From Opitutales bacterium (GTDB lineage Bacteria > Verrucomicrobiota > Verrucomicrobiia > Opitutales > JAJFLR01): 64,000 bases of DNA. The notes beneath the pieces are model-generated. The model was not told the origin of the DNA and ran no database searches. It saw only the letters and a program-made list of their open reading frames with translations. Shown here in pieces: positions 17,017 through 26,190 of the stretch. Made by a program: the position numbers and the translations under genes. Within the stretch, counting starts at the first letter, position 1; every line of letters begins with the position of its first letter. The stretch spans positions 1 to 64,000 of the forward strand of contig JAJFLR010000028.1 in the NCBI GenBank assembly GCA_021772565.1. The letters are read 5' to 3'.

Positions 17017-17259
17017 ATGAAAACAGAAGAAATAAAAACAACGATATTAAACATTATTCACGAAGCTACTAACATTCCAAAAAATGACATAAGTGAGAAC
17101 ACGTCATTTGTTGATGAGTTAGAAATTGATTCGTTAACCTTATTGGAAATTGCTGTGAGTGTAGATCAGGAGTATGGACTCAATCTGCCCGAAGATGAGA
17201 TGGTGAAAATGACCGACTTAAAAACTGCCACGCAAATGGTTTTGGCAAAAGTCGCCTAA
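17017..17259 (+). CDS. Acyl carrier protein
   Basis: This 80-residue ACP has the phosphopantetheine site Ser39 in LEIDSLTLLEIAVSVDQEYG, close to the canonical DSL motif. Acidic helices I and II and a usual length support the call. It carries the growing chain on a 4'-phosphopantetheine arm for the ketosynthase pair encoded right behind it (24-bp gap). It is not the typical housekeeping acpP, which usually sits with fabD, fabG and fabF and has the GADSLD box. It is therefore probably dedicated to this pathway. Confidence 0.95.
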   Translation: MKTEEIKTTILNIIHEATNIPKNDISENTSFVDELEIDSLTLLEIAVSVDQEYGLNLPEDEMVKMTDLKTATQMVLAKVA

Positions 17260-17283
17260 TTTTTCGCATTAATCAAAAATTAA

Positions 17284-18513
17284 ATGCTGGAACAGGAAAA
17301 GGTAGTTGTAACCGGAATTGGCCTGGTAACTCCAGTCGGCATCGGTACGACTAATGCTTGGCAAAGTATATTAGCCTGCAAAAATGGTTTTGGAACTGTT
17401 CAATCATTTGATACATCAAAATATCGTGTGCATGTGGGTGCTGAAATAAATGATTTTAATTTTGCTGATCATTGTCCGGAATTGGCAAAAAATTATTACG
17501 GAAGAACCACTCAACTGGCAATCGTCGGTGCAAAACTCGCATTAGAAAATGCTGGCCTGCAAAATTCTGATTTAACTGATTTGCGTAAGGGAGTTGCCAT
17601 GGGCACTACTTCCGGTGAACCGAATCAAGTTGAGCGTTTTAATAATCATCGGATAGCTGAACAATGGGATCAATTAGGCGCTGAATATATGGATACCTAT
17701 CCGTGCCATTCTATACCGTCTAATGTTGCTAATACCTTTGGATTTCATGACCTTGCTCCGATTATGTTACCGGCAGCCTGTGCGGCTGGAAATTATGCCA
17801 TCGCACACGCCACCGATTGTATCCGTCGCAATGAAGCAGATATGATTCTCGCCGGTGGTGCAGATTCTTTTTCACGTATAACATATACCGGCTTTGCAAG
17901 ACTGATAGCAATCGCCCCTGAAATTTGTCGTCCGTTTGATAAAGAAAGAAAAGGTATGATCCCCGGTGAAGGCTCAGGATTTCTCGTTCTTGAATCATTA
18001 ACCAGCGCAAGAAAAAGAGGTGCCAACATCATTGCCGAAATTGCCGGTTATGGAACATCATGTGACGCACATCATATGACCGGAAGTCACCCTAAAGGCG
18101 ATGGAGCAATTCGTGCGATGAAACGCGCATTGAAAGATAGTAAACTAACAACTAGTGATGTTTCATATATTTGTGCGCACGGAACCGGAACAAAGAGTAA
18201 CGATGTAAACGAAACAATCGGCATAAAAAATTTATTTGGCGATAATGCAAAAGATGTCGCAATCAGTTCGATAAAATCTATGCTTGGACATACTATGGGT
18301 GCGGCATCGGCGATTGAAGCAGGAATTTGTGCACTGGCGATTAAAAACAATATCCTGCCCCCTACTGCAAATTATGAGACACCCGATCCAGCTTGTGATC
18401 TCGACTATATTCCCAATGCACCCCGTGAAGGAAAAGTTTCTGTAGCCATGAATAACGCTTATGCCTTTGGTGGTGCTAACGCTTCTGTAATTTTAAAAGA
18501 ATTCAATAACTAA
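17284..18513 (+). CDS. Beta-ketoacyl synthase (FabF-like, KS-alpha)
   Basis: The 409-residue condensing enzyme has the complete thiolase-fold catalytic set. The nucleophile is Cys166 in PAACAAGNYAIAHA. The two histidines are in CAHGTGTKSNDVNE and KSMLGHTMGAASAIEA, with the lysine before the second one. It would elongate an ACP-bound chain with malonyl-ACP. It lies between its ACP and a degenerate KS partner (4-bp gap to the latter), the alpha/beta arrangement of type II polyketide, aryl polyene and related systems. The Cys motif ACAAG rather than ACASG is a common variant. The chain length made cannot be predicted. Confidence 0.94.
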   Translation: MLEQEKVVVTGIGLVTPVGIGTTNAWQSILACKNGFGTVQSFDTSKYRVHVGAEINDFNFADHCPELAKNYYGRTTQLAIVGAKLALENAGLQNSDLTDLRKGVAMGTTSGEPNQVERFNNHRIAEQWDQLGAEYMDTYPCHSIPSNVANTFGFHDLAPIMLPAACAAGNYAIAHATDCIRRNEADMILAGGADSFSRITYTGFARLIAIAPEICRPFDKERKGMIPGEGSGFLVLESLTSARKRGANIIAEIAGYGTSCDAHHMTGSHPKGDGAIRAMKRALKDSKLTTSDVSYICAHGTGTKSNDVNETIGIKNLFGDNAKDVAISSIKSMLGHTMGAASAIEAGICALAIKNNILPPTANYETPDPACDLDYIPNAPREGKVSVAMNNAYAFGGANASVILKEFNN

Positions 18514-18517
18514 TTGC

Positions 18518-19738
18518 ATGAAAAACAGAGTCGCAGTTACAGGTCTTGGTTCAATCTCTTCACTCGGAGATAGTACGGACAAGTTTTTTGAATCAGTCTG
18601 CAATGCTAGTTTAGATTTTAGAAAGATTGAATTCCCGGAAGATTATCCGGACTTAAAAATATACGGATCCTACATTGAAGAACTCGATCCTAAATTTTAT
18701 TTGGGTGATAAAAATTTTAGGCCATTAGATAGAACTGCACGACTTTCTTTGATTGCGGCAACACAGGCAGTAGAGTCATCTAAATGGGATAAAGAAAAAT
18801 TACATACAAATGAAGTTGGTCTCAGTTTAGGGACAATGTTTTGTAGTTTACAATCAATCACCCACTTCGATTATAATGCACAGACAGCGGGTGTGCAATA
18901 TGCCAAGCCTTTGGATTTTGCCAACACCGTGATTAATGCTGCTGCAGGTCAACTTGCAATCTGGTTTGGACTCACCGGCCCAAATACAACTGTAACCACC
19001 GGCTACACTTCAAGTGCACAATCCTGTTTACAAGCGTATAAAACGATCATCTATGATCAAGCTAAAGCTCTCCTTGTTGGCGGTGTTGAAGAACTCAGTC
19101 ACCCTGCAGTTATCGGTATATCTCGACAGAATAATTTAGCGATAGAAAAAGAGCATCCCCTACCCTTTGACAAGAATCGCAGCGGATTTTTATTAGGTGA
19201 AGGTTCATTCTTCATGATGTTAGAATCATTGGAAAGTTGTCAGGGAAATAAAAATATCGAAGCTGAAATTTTAGGAGGAGCCAATAAATTTGATATTTCA
19301 CAAGGTAAGGACAAAGAGCAAACTGTTTCGACAGTTATTAAAACTATCAATGAGGCTCTAGCTGAAAGTAATATTTCAGCCGATAAAATTGATTTTGTTT
19401 ATGCCAGTGCTAACGGAAGTGAAACTTTTGACGATATCGAGGCAATAGCGTTATCTCAAGTTTTTGAAAATAACAATACACCAATTCCGACAACCGCTGT
19501 AAAATCAATTACCGGTGATCTGTTGGGAGCTTCTGGAGCTATGCAGGCAGTCTGCGCAATCAAAACTTTACAGACCGGAAAATTACCCGGTACACCGAAT
19601 TTAACTGATTCAATTATCGATTCCGATAAAATCAGTGTCAGTCAGCAGACAATTGATATTGATGCCAATACAGGATTAGTGATCAATATCGGCATGGATG
19701 GTTTGATTTGTGTCATGGTGGTTGGAAAGCTTTGTTAG
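18518..19738 (+). CDS. Degenerate ketosynthase, chain-length-factor-like (KS-beta)
   Basis: The 406-residue protein keeps the KS fold (VAVTGLGSISSLGDSTDKFF at the start, PFDKNRSGFLLGEGSFFMML in the middle) but has lost the whole active site. The TACAS region reads TTGYTSS, so Cys became Tyr. The first catalytic His position reads SANGSET (His to Asn), and the second reads TGDLLGASG (His to Asp). Such proteins pair with an active KS and shape the cavity that sets chain length. Actinomycete CLFs have Gln at the Cys position, so this Tyr version is unlike them. It is translated directly after the active KS, which supports a heterodimer. Confidence 0.85.
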   Translation: MKNRVAVTGLGSISSLGDSTDKFFESVCNASLDFRKIEFPEDYPDLKIYGSYIEELDPKFYLGDKNFRPLDRTARLSLIAATQAVESSKWDKEKLHTNEVGLSLGTMFCSLQSITHFDYNAQTAGVQYAKPLDFANTVINAAAGQLAIWFGLTGPNTTVTTGYTSSAQSCLQAYKTIIYDQAKALLVGGVEELSHPAVIGISRQNNLAIEKEHPLPFDKNRSGFLLGEGSFFMMLESLESCQGNKNIEAEILGGANKFDISQGKDKEQTVSTVIKTINEALAESNISADKIDFVYASANGSETFDDIEAIALSQVFENNNTPIPTTAVKSITGDLLGASGAMQAVCAIKTLQTGKLPGTPNLTDSIIDSDKISVSQQTIDIDANTGLVINIGMDGLICVMVVGKLC

Positions 19739-19792
19739 GTGGTAGGTTGTAGACTAGTAGGTGGTAGGTTGCAATCGATGTTATTAAATATT

Positions 19793-19872
19793 TGTCATCA
19801 CGAGGAGCGAAGCGACGCGGTGATCCATGATTATTTTTGGTTTAAACAAAATCACTTATGACAATCGCTATA
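19793..19872. repeat. Partial MITE copy
   Basis: GTCATCACGAGGAGCGAAGCGACG is followed after about 40 bp by TTATGACAATCGCTATA, the right end of the TATAGCGATTGCCATAA family. The left end is missing. Just before it AGGTGGTAGGTTG is repeated twice with a 22-bp period. The copy sits between the convergent KS-beta and aldehyde dehydrogenase genes, partly over the latter's downstream end. Confidence 0.5.
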
Positions 19873-19879
19873 ATAATTC

Positions 19880-21406
19880 TCAACTCGGGACAATTGTTTT
19901 CATTCTAATTGTACGTTCTTTATTTTCAATTTCACCCCAATGTATATGTTTTGCTTCAGTAAAATGTGAGGCACCTGCATCACCAAACTCACGGCCTATA
20001 CCACTTTGTTTATAGCCGCCAAAAGGAGCTTTCTCATCGATCAAATGATAGTCATTTATCCAGACGGTGCCTGTACGAATTTTTTTTGCTAACTCAAAAG
20101 CTCGATCACGGTTACTCGACCAGATACCGCCGGCTAAGCCAAATTTTGTGCCATTCACTTTTTCCAATAAATCTGTCTCATCGTTATATTTTAGCACACA
20201 AAGCACAGGGCCAAATATCTCTTCTTGTGCGATAGCCATATCCATTGTTACTTCAGTAAAAATAGTCGGCTCAACAAAATAACCGTCACTAAAATCTACA
20301 TCATCTGGAATCCCTCCTCCAATCACTAACGTTGCTCCATGCTCTTTTGCTTTTTCAATGTAGCCCAAAACACGCTTTTGTTGACGCTCTGAAATTAAAG
20401 GTCCAATATGTGTCTCTCGTGCACTTGGATCCCCTACTTTAAAATTTTTAACTTTGGTGATTAATTGCTCTACAAATTTGTCGTGAAATTTTTCCGGTAA
20501 GAACAAAAGAGTTCCCGCCTCACAACATTGGCCGGAGTGATAAAACATTGAATAAATTGCCCCATCAACTGCTAAATCGATTTCTACATCATCAAGAACA
20601 ATATTGGCAGATTTTCCACCACATTCTAAAGTGACATTTTTTAATGTTTCAGATGCGAGAGCCATAATTTTCTTACCGACATCAGTCGAACCAGTAAAAG
20701 ATATTTTATCAACTTTCGGATGTTTAACTAATGCTTCACCTGCTTCATTGCCTATACCGGCTACAATATTTACTACACCATCCGGTATCGATGTTTGAGA
20801 AATAATTTCAGCTAATTTATATGCTGATAAAACTGTTTCTTCTGAAGGTTTGAGAACAATAGTATTTCCGGTTGCTAAAGCTTGAGCAATTTTCCAAACG
20901 GCCATTTTTAAAGGAAAATTCCACGGAATAATTGCCGCACAGACACCAACAGGATCGTGTTGAATAAAATTTTGCTGAATACCCGAACGTGATAAGTTGG
21001 CAATCTCCTCAATAGTAGTGCGACCACTCGCCCATTCAGTATAGTAATTCATACACTTTATACTTAAGAAAACATCCTCTCTGGCTTTTTTCTGAGTCGA
21101 CCCGGCATCTAAAATTTCTGTCTTAATCAGTTGAGACATATTCTTTTTTAGGCCAGTAGTAATTTCAGCTAGAGCCTCGCCAATTTCTTTTGGGGTAATT
21201 TTTTTCCATGGCCCACTATAAAAAGCAGAATAGGCGGCTTCGACAGCTAAGTCGACATCGTTTGCTTTGGCCTTATAAAATTGTCCAATTACAGAGCCAT
21301 CAAATGGACTGAATGCAGACAAAGTTTCCATATCAATTGAAGGAACAAATTTTCCGGCTATAAATAGAGCAACAGGTTCTAATGAATTTTCATTTAAATT
21401 ATTCAT
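19880..21406 (-). CDS. NAD(P)-dependent aldehyde dehydrogenase
   Basis: The 508-residue enzyme is a standard ALDH-superfamily member. The cofactor loop is FTGSTDVGKKIM, the general-base Glu is in LECGGKSANIVLDD, and the nucleophilic Cys is in HSGQCCEAGTLLFL. The C-terminal PFGGYKQSGIGREFGDAG is also typical. It oxidises an aldehyde to an acid. The gene is convergent with the ketosynthases, while the carotenoid-oxygenase operon follows on the same strand upstream. One inference is that it oxidises aldehydes from oxidative cleavage of a polyene. Alternatively it is a general betaine/retinal-type ALDH. Confidence 0.92.
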   Translation of the reverse strand: MNNLNENSLEPVALFIAGKFVPSIDMETLSAFSPFDGSVIGQFYKAKANDVDLAVEAAYSAFYSGPWKKITPKEIGEALAEITTGLKKNMSQLIKTEILDAGSTQKKAREDVFLSIKCMNYYTEWASGRTTIEEIANLSRSGIQQNFIQHDPVGVCAAIIPWNFPLKMAVWKIAQALATGNTIVLKPSEETVLSAYKLAEIISQTSIPDGVVNIVAGIGNEAGEALVKHPKVDKISFTGSTDVGKKIMALASETLKNVTLECGGKSANIVLDDVEIDLAVDGAIYSMFYHSGQCCEAGTLLFLPEKFHDKFVEQLITKVKNFKVGDPSARETHIGPLISERQQKRVLGYIEKAKEHGATLVIGGGIPDDVDFSDGYFVEPTIFTEVTMDMAIAQEEIFGPVLCVLKYNDETDLLEKVNGTKFGLAGGIWSSNRDRAFELAKKIRTGTVWINDYHLIDEKAPFGGYKQSGIGREFGDAGASHFTEAKHIHWGEIENKERTIRMKTIVPS

Positions 21407-21542
21407 TCTAAATCAAACTAGTGGTAGTAACCATAAATAATATAAGCTAATGCCATTGTTATTAATGTAATAACATTTTGTAACTAAATGGTATGTCGAT
21501 AAATATCATGATATCAAATTAAATTTGTAGGGCTCGAACTTA

Positions 21543-21742
21543 GAGGCTGTTGAAAAACATCATGTGTGGTAAAACTACTATATTGTCATTGCGAGAAGCG
21601 AAGCGACGAAGCAATCCAGGCCGTGGAATCTAGATGGATTGCCGCGCCATCGTGCCGATGGCTCGCAATGACAAAAGGGGTTGGCCAATTACAATATTAC
21701 TCATAATCATTTACACTTTAATTTTCTTTTTTCAACAGCCTC
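21543..21742. repeat. MITE-like element with GAGGCTGTTGAAAAA ends
   Basis: GAGGCTGTTGAAAAA at the left and TTTTTCAACAGCCTC at the right are perfect 15-bp inverted repeats 200 bp apart. Inside is a second symmetrical part (GTCATTGCGAGAAGCGAAG ... GGCTCGCAATGACAAAAGG) with no ORF. A second copy lies upstream of the MMPL exporter gene, so this family is present at least twice in the locus. Confidence 0.8.
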
Positions 21743-21811
21743 CTTATTCGATGCCTTGTACGCAGACTCAGCAATTAAAGCAATTGCCATAATTATTTTC
21801 GTCTATTTTTT

Positions 21812-22503
21812 AACTCCAACGGAGTAAAGCAACTAGCCGTGGGTAAAGATCGCAAAGCGATTTGAAACCCACGGGATGTTTAAATTAATGCCCGAGCCCT
21901 AAAAGGGCGAAGGCGACGTCTATTTCCATATATATTTTTCATCATGCATAATATCATTTACATTCAAAAAATGTAAAAATTCTTCTTGGAAACTTTTAAT
22001 CCTATGATGCTCTATCTGATTAATAATGTATTTATTCACTGATTCGATATTTGATTTGCTGATTGAAAATGCACCATATCCATCCTGCCATTTGAAATCA
22101 TTTTTATCAGGAAATGTTTCTTTTAGCCATTTTGATGATTTGCTCTTAACAATTCGCATTAAATCGGCAATAGTACCTTTTTGATGATATCGAACTAGTA
22201 AATGAAGATGATCTGACATTCCACCAATCTTTAAAGTACACTGTTCTCATTACGAATAATACCACCAATATATTCATACAGTCGTTCCTCACATTGAATA
22301 TCAATAAAGGGTTGTCGATTTTTAGTACTAAATATAAAGTGATAATTTAGATTGATAAAAGATCCTGCCATATTGAGAGATTAAGAAATTCCAACAATGC
22401 CTTCACCCTTTTCAGGGTTAGTTGATACTTTTGATTAATTAACGTGGGTTTTATTTTGCAAGCAAAATTTACCCACGTCTTGTTGCCTAAACTCCTTTGG
22501 AGT
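21812..22503 (-). mobile_element. Small IS200/REP-type element with structured ends
   Basis: A frameshifted Y1-transposase gene is enclosed by matching sequences. AACTCCAACGGAGT is on the left and AACTCCTTTGGAGTT on the right. Each end also has a long hairpin with the same stem (CCGTGGGT/ACCCACGG and ACGTGGGT/ACCCACGT). Subterminal hairpins recognised by a HUH transposase are the hallmark of this class. The left side also has GAGCCCTAAAAGGGCGAAGGC, mirrored by GCCTTCACCCTTTTCAGGG on the right. Confidence 0.75.
21920..22371 (-). pseudogene. Frameshifted Y1 (IS200-like) transposase
   Basis: The track shows only the last 99 codons. The upstream frame starts at ATG with AGSFINLNYHFIFSTKNRQP and runs to ENSVL-stop. 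The sense then continues one frame over as KIGGMSDHLHLLVRYHQ, with the HUH metal site HLH. The joined protein would have about 150 residues, normal for the family. The candidate catalytic Tyr is in the C-terminal part (QDGYGAFSISKSN is the usual neighbourhood). A single-base indel inactivates it, so the element would have to be moved by another copy. Confidence 0.75.
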
Positions 22504-22612
22504 TATTTTTTGCAATTCGCTATATCAATTCTATCTGCTATTAGAGTTTCATAAATATAGTGATTGCCAAAAATGTTTTCATTTAAACTAAAAATGATTA
22601 TATTAGACTGCT

Positions 22613-24040
22613 TTATGAACCCATCTCGTTTGAAACAAAACAAGAATGAAATGCTAACGGATCCATTTTTGGTAAGTTGAGCCGAGCGATTGGACCCGAT
22701 TTAAGATCATAAGCTTTAAATAAAACGTAGGCACTTTTCTCAGTCTGCATATTCCAAATTTGACTGATGACTAAACTGTCTTCAGGTGATTCAGAATTTT
22801 TAATAAATGAAGGTTCACCACCGAGAATTTCATTTTCGTCAGCAATATAAATATCCTCGAGAGAAGAATTATCCCAACTAAACCGAAGTAGCCGATCGTA
22901 AAATTTTGTTTCTCCCTCAGGTTCTGTCTCCATTCCAATTGCCCAAAAATGTTGGTAGTCAATTCCATTATCCTCCGACCTAACTGTTGGAAAATCAAAA
23001 TGGATATTTTGAGGAATTTCGACAACGTCAACTAATTCACCTTTAGTTGGATTAACAATTAGACGTACGCTTGAACATTTTTTTATGTTTGGAAATAGGA
23101 CAGGCAGAGGCTGATACTCATCATAATAAGGCTGGGTTGTTTCCAGTAAATCGATAATTAATTCTTCTTCTCTGGAAAATGAATTTACAATGTGCAAACT
23201 GTAGCCTTTTCGTTTTAATGGAATAGGTGCAAGCATCTCACCATTTTCTCGATTAAATAATATCAACTGGCTTTCAACCTCTGGTGACCAGCTCATAGAA
23301 TCAAGTAACGTTTGTTTTTCAGGTACAAATTTACGCACATTAAGAGAATGCGGACTGATATAAAAACTTGCGTATTTTTCACTCAAAGCAAAATCGTGAA
23401 TAACATTATTGTTGGGCAAAAATCCTTCGCCTTTTACTTTTAAAGTGAGATCAGGTAAAAATTCGTAATAGCAGAGTTTAGCTTTATTAGTCATATATTT
23501 AATGCCAAAATTGCAAAGGGATCCCGAATGAGGATCCAGTTTTGCATGGGCAGAAAATGGATTTATATCAATAAAAGTGCCATTAAAATTAAACTCTTCA
23601 ATAGTTTCCAAGGTTTCCGGATTCAGAGCATACGGCAGACTTTGTTCACCGAATGCGAGTAAACGATCGGCAAAAGGGTATACACTGACATTAGTAACTG
23701 AGTCCATTGTTACACCACGACGAAGAATACTCGCATCAAAATTTGTGCCAAACGTTCGATATACCGGCTTGCCCGCCTCCTGCTCTTTTTGCATTTTTTT
23801 TGTATTAACATAACGGCTTTGGAATTTTGCTTTGCCATTTTTTAAGCGCATCGCTCTAACCATACCATCACCATCGAGCCAGTTGTTATATCTAAGATCG
23901 AACGTTTTAAATTTTGCCGGCCCGTTTAGTAGATATGTGCCATCAATAAAATCAGGAATTTCACCTTCAACATCAGTGATATCGCAATTTTGCTCTTCAG
24001 TAGCATTAAATAATATTTTTTCTAGATCTATTTTTTTCAT
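22613..24040 (-). CDS. Carotenoid cleavage oxygenase (RPE65/CCD family)
   Basis: The 475-residue protein has the four iron-binding histidines of the seven-bladed CCD propeller in recognisable blocks. These are FSAHAKLDPHSG, NVIHDFALSEKY, SLHIVNSFSREEE and LAFHSCFV at the C terminus. The N-terminal YLLNGPAKFKTFDLRYNNWL also fits. CCDs use O2 and Fe2+ to cut conjugated double bonds of carotenoids or stilbenes to aldehydes. Its start overlaps the stop of the upstream flavoprotein by 4 bp, so the two are one operon. In this locus it may act on a pathway polyene instead of a carotenoid, which is inference. A C40 carotene synthase gene is not seen in the window. Confidence 0.92.
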   Translation of the reverse strand: MKKIDLEKILFNATEEQNCDITDVEGEIPDFIDGTYLLNGPAKFKTFDLRYNNWLDGDGMVRAMRLKNGKAKFQSRYVNTKKMQKEQEAGKPVYRTFGTNFDASILRRGVTMDSVTNVSVYPFADRLLAFGEQSLPYALNPETLETIEEFNFNGTFIDINPFSAHAKLDPHSGSLCNFGIKYMTNKAKLCYYEFLPDLTLKVKGEGFLPNNNVIHDFALSEKYASFYISPHSLNVRKFVPEKQTLLDSMSWSPEVESQLILFNRENGEMLAPIPLKRKGYSLHIVNSFSREEELIIDLLETTQPYYDEYQPLPVLFPNIKKCSSVRLIVNPTKGELVDVVEIPQNIHFDFPTVRSEDNGIDYQHFWAIGMETEPEGETKFYDRLLRFSWDNSSLEDIYIADENEILGGEPSFIKNSESPEDSLVISQIWNMQTEKSAYVLFKAYDLKSGPIARLNLPKMDPLAFHSCFVSNEMGS

Positions 24041-25782
24041 GATTTGTTTGAGTGAAAATGTTCTCTGAGAACTGTCGTATCAAATGTCCACTTATGACGT
24101 CGATAATTATTCTTTTTCTTCGGAAGAGATTTCTTAACTTCCCTGGTATCAAATGTCCTATTGGAGAGGTTTATACTTTTCAGATACACAGAGTTATCGA
24201 CTAAGTCAGGTCGATTAAAAATTACAGAATCGATATGCGCAATAAGATAGAGGGCAAATTCAGTTACGTAAATCAGCTGAGCATCTAATACTTTTTTTGC
24301 CGATTTTACGTCCATATCAACTTCATAAAAAGTTTTTTCTGCCCGCACTAAAGGCTCAAGTTGTTTAAACTCAAAAAAGTGGGGAGTTTTACTCGTCGAT
24401 ATTTTTTTCTTCTTCCACTGAAAATAATTAGACACATAACCCTGAACAGTACGATTCATAGGACCTAATTGCGCAAATCGTCGAAAGTAAATGATCAGAA
24501 AACCGGTGTTAGCGTGTAGATCATTAATAAATGGAAAGACGTAAAAGCCAAAATAAATTGTTAACTCCCAAACATATTTCATTGTGCACGTCTCTTGATC
24601 ACCCAAGGCATCATAACTTATAATATAAGATGGCAAAAATGATTGAAAGAAAATGTCCATCATCTTATCATACGACTGAATTTTACTATTCAGTTTGTTT
24701 TTATCATTCGTGAGAATACAATCGATAATCAGTGTATTATAGATAGCAATCGCATCACCTCCAGGGCTATAAAGTGGATCATTAAACCGTCCGGAAAAAC
24801 CGGTTAAGGCGTATTTATTTTTCGAGAGAGTATGCTCACAATCATATGCGTAATTCCGCAAACATTGAAAATCGATAAGCTCCTTATTTTTTAATTCCTT
24901 TTTAAATAATGGAAATTCCTTGAACAGCCATTTCAGAAATTTTTCAGGAGTCGCAACAATTTTACTATCGATCACTTCATTGTCATAGACCAAACCAAAA
25001 CTTGATCTACCCTGCAGAGGAATGACCCAGAACCAAAACCCTTCACCACAAAAATGATTTGTTGCCAACCAAAATGGCGAATGCCCCAAAGACCTTCTGG
25101 CTTTTCGAACTCGCGATTCATTGTGTGAGGCATGCGTAAGTTTTTCAATATTAACGTTACCATCGACCCAGAAAAATGTAGAACTGTGATTTATGGTAGA
25201 TTCTTTTTTCAATTGAAGGTTTTTTGCCAAGTAGCGCGCTAAACCGGTTGCATCAATGACCCAATGCGCGTTGATCTCATATTCGGTATTATCCTTTTTA
25301 AACGAAACTTTATGCCTTTTTCCTTCATTTAGTTTTACTGAAATATTTTTAGCACCTTGAAGCAGATGATAATTCGGATAAGTGGTGTTTAAGTTTATTA
25401 ATTCTTTCTCGAATTTATTTCGATCAATTTGATATGAGGCTATATTAGAAAATGTGCGAATGTAACTTTGGCTGTAATGTTCAATATCGTCATTTTTCGA
25501 ATTGGCTGTTTTCCATAAAAATCGAAGGTTATACTTCATCACATGCTGGTGATATAAATGCTCTTCCATATCGAGCACTTTTGAAAAGTAATACCCGCCA
25601 ACCTGAACGCTCGATTCTCCGACCTTTTGTTTTTCTGTGGGAACCTTTGGACGTTTTTCAATATGAATAATTTTTTTTTTCGAATTGATTAACAACTGCC
25701 GCGCCAACGAAAGACCTGCCAAGCCGGCACCAAGAATTACGACATCGGTATATTTTTTTGATTTCATTTGTTTGTTTTTCAA
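24037..25782 (-). CDS. FAD-dependent oxidoreductase of the tryptophan-halogenase-like type
   Basis: The 581-residue flavoprotein has an N-terminal Rossmann GxGxxG (VVILGAGLAGLSLARQL), then the family block EKQKVGESSVQVGGYYFSKV. A middle WFWVIP (in GEGFWFWVIPLQGRSSFG) fits the WxWxIP halogenase motif. NDPLYSPGGDAIAIYNT matches the second FAD site. Enzymes with this motif halogenate electron-rich rings, but many relatives in aryl-polyene and resorcinol clusters are monooxygenases or reductases. The halogenase Lys was not located with confidence. The gene is co-translated with the carotenoid oxygenase and was probably once divergent from the HMGR gene. Confidence 0.83.
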   Translation of the reverse strand: MKNKQMKSKKYTDVVILGAGLAGLSLARQLLINSKKKIIHIEKRPKVPTEKQKVGESSVQVGGYYFSKVLDMEEHLYHQHVMKYNLRFLWKTANSKNDDIEHYSQSYIRTFSNIASYQIDRNKFEKELINLNTTYPNYHLLQGAKNISVKLNEGKRHKVSFKKDNTEYEINAHWVIDATGLARYLAKNLQLKKESTINHSSTFFWVDGNVNIEKLTHASHNESRVRKARRSLGHSPFWLATNHFCGEGFWFWVIPLQGRSSFGLVYDNEVIDSKIVATPEKFLKWLFKEFPLFKKELKNKELIDFQCLRNYAYDCEHTLSKNKYALTGFSGRFNDPLYSPGGDAIAIYNTLIIDCILTNDKNKLNSKIQSYDKMMDIFFQSFLPSYIISYDALGDQETCTMKYVWELTIYFGFYVFPFINDLHANTGFLIIYFRRFAQLGPMNRTVQGYVSNYFQWKKKKISTSKTPHFFEFKQLEPLVRAEKTFYEVDMDVKSAKKVLDAQLIYVTEFALYLIAHIDSVIFNRPDLVDNSVYLKSINLSNRTFDTREVKKSLPKKKNNYRRHKWTFDTTVLREHFHSNKS

Positions 25783-25788
25783 CTATCA

Positions 25789-26056
25789 TGCACTGTTTGA
25801 ATTTTTGAATCAAGAGATAAAATTGTGATAATTTGAATTGTGAAAAAATCCAGTAATTATTAGATCATTAAAATAAATGTTAGCGACGTCACACTCACGG
25901 ACAATCCAGATTTAACATCGGGACCGTCCCTACCAAAATTTAGAAAATATTACAGCAGACTAGTATTGCAAAATTTGCCCAAACTCTTTGAGATATGATG
26001 ATGAATAACGATACAACAACTGCTACTTCATCAACATCAAATATCCCAATAGTAAA
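25789..26056 (+). repeat. Left copy of a duplicated HMGR promoter and start
   Basis: This stretch matches the region before and into the HMGR gene 3.77 kb further on. Shared blocks include TTTTTGAATCAAGAG, AGTATTGCAAAATTTGCCCA and TCTTTGAGATATGATGATGAATAA. The HMGR start is copied with about 90% identity for 20 codons (MMMNNDTTTATSSTSNIPIV) and then hits a stop (KC, stop). The upstream part is more diverged than the coding part. It lies directly behind the flavoprotein gene on the opposite strand and may still serve as that gene's promoter region. Confidence 0.85.
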
Positions 26057-26070
26057 GTGTTAAAAGAATT

Positions 26071-26190
26071 ATGAAGTATCATTTCATCAGTCTGATCCTC
26101 TTTATTAGCCTTTATTCTCAACCATCTATTCATCTGATTTATTATTTTTCAGGAATAAATATGTCAAATCAGACGTCCCAACTAGCGTGA
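26071..26190 (+). CDS. Possible 39-aa peptide before the Spondin gene
   Basis: A short frame starts at ATG and reads MKYHFISLILFISLYSQPSI, a signal-peptide-like opening, then HLIYYFSGINMSNQTSQLA. Its stop TGA overlaps the GTG start of the next gene. It may be a true leader peptide or the remnant of another exported protein cut by the insertion. It is absent from the ORF track because of its size. Confidence 0.25.
   Translation: MKYHFISLILFISLYSQPSIHLIYYFSGINMSNQTSQLA

Noticed and set aside
19966-20282. Plus-strand ORFs over the aldehyde dehydrogenase
   Set aside because: Shadows of the ALDH frame with its intact catalytic motifs.
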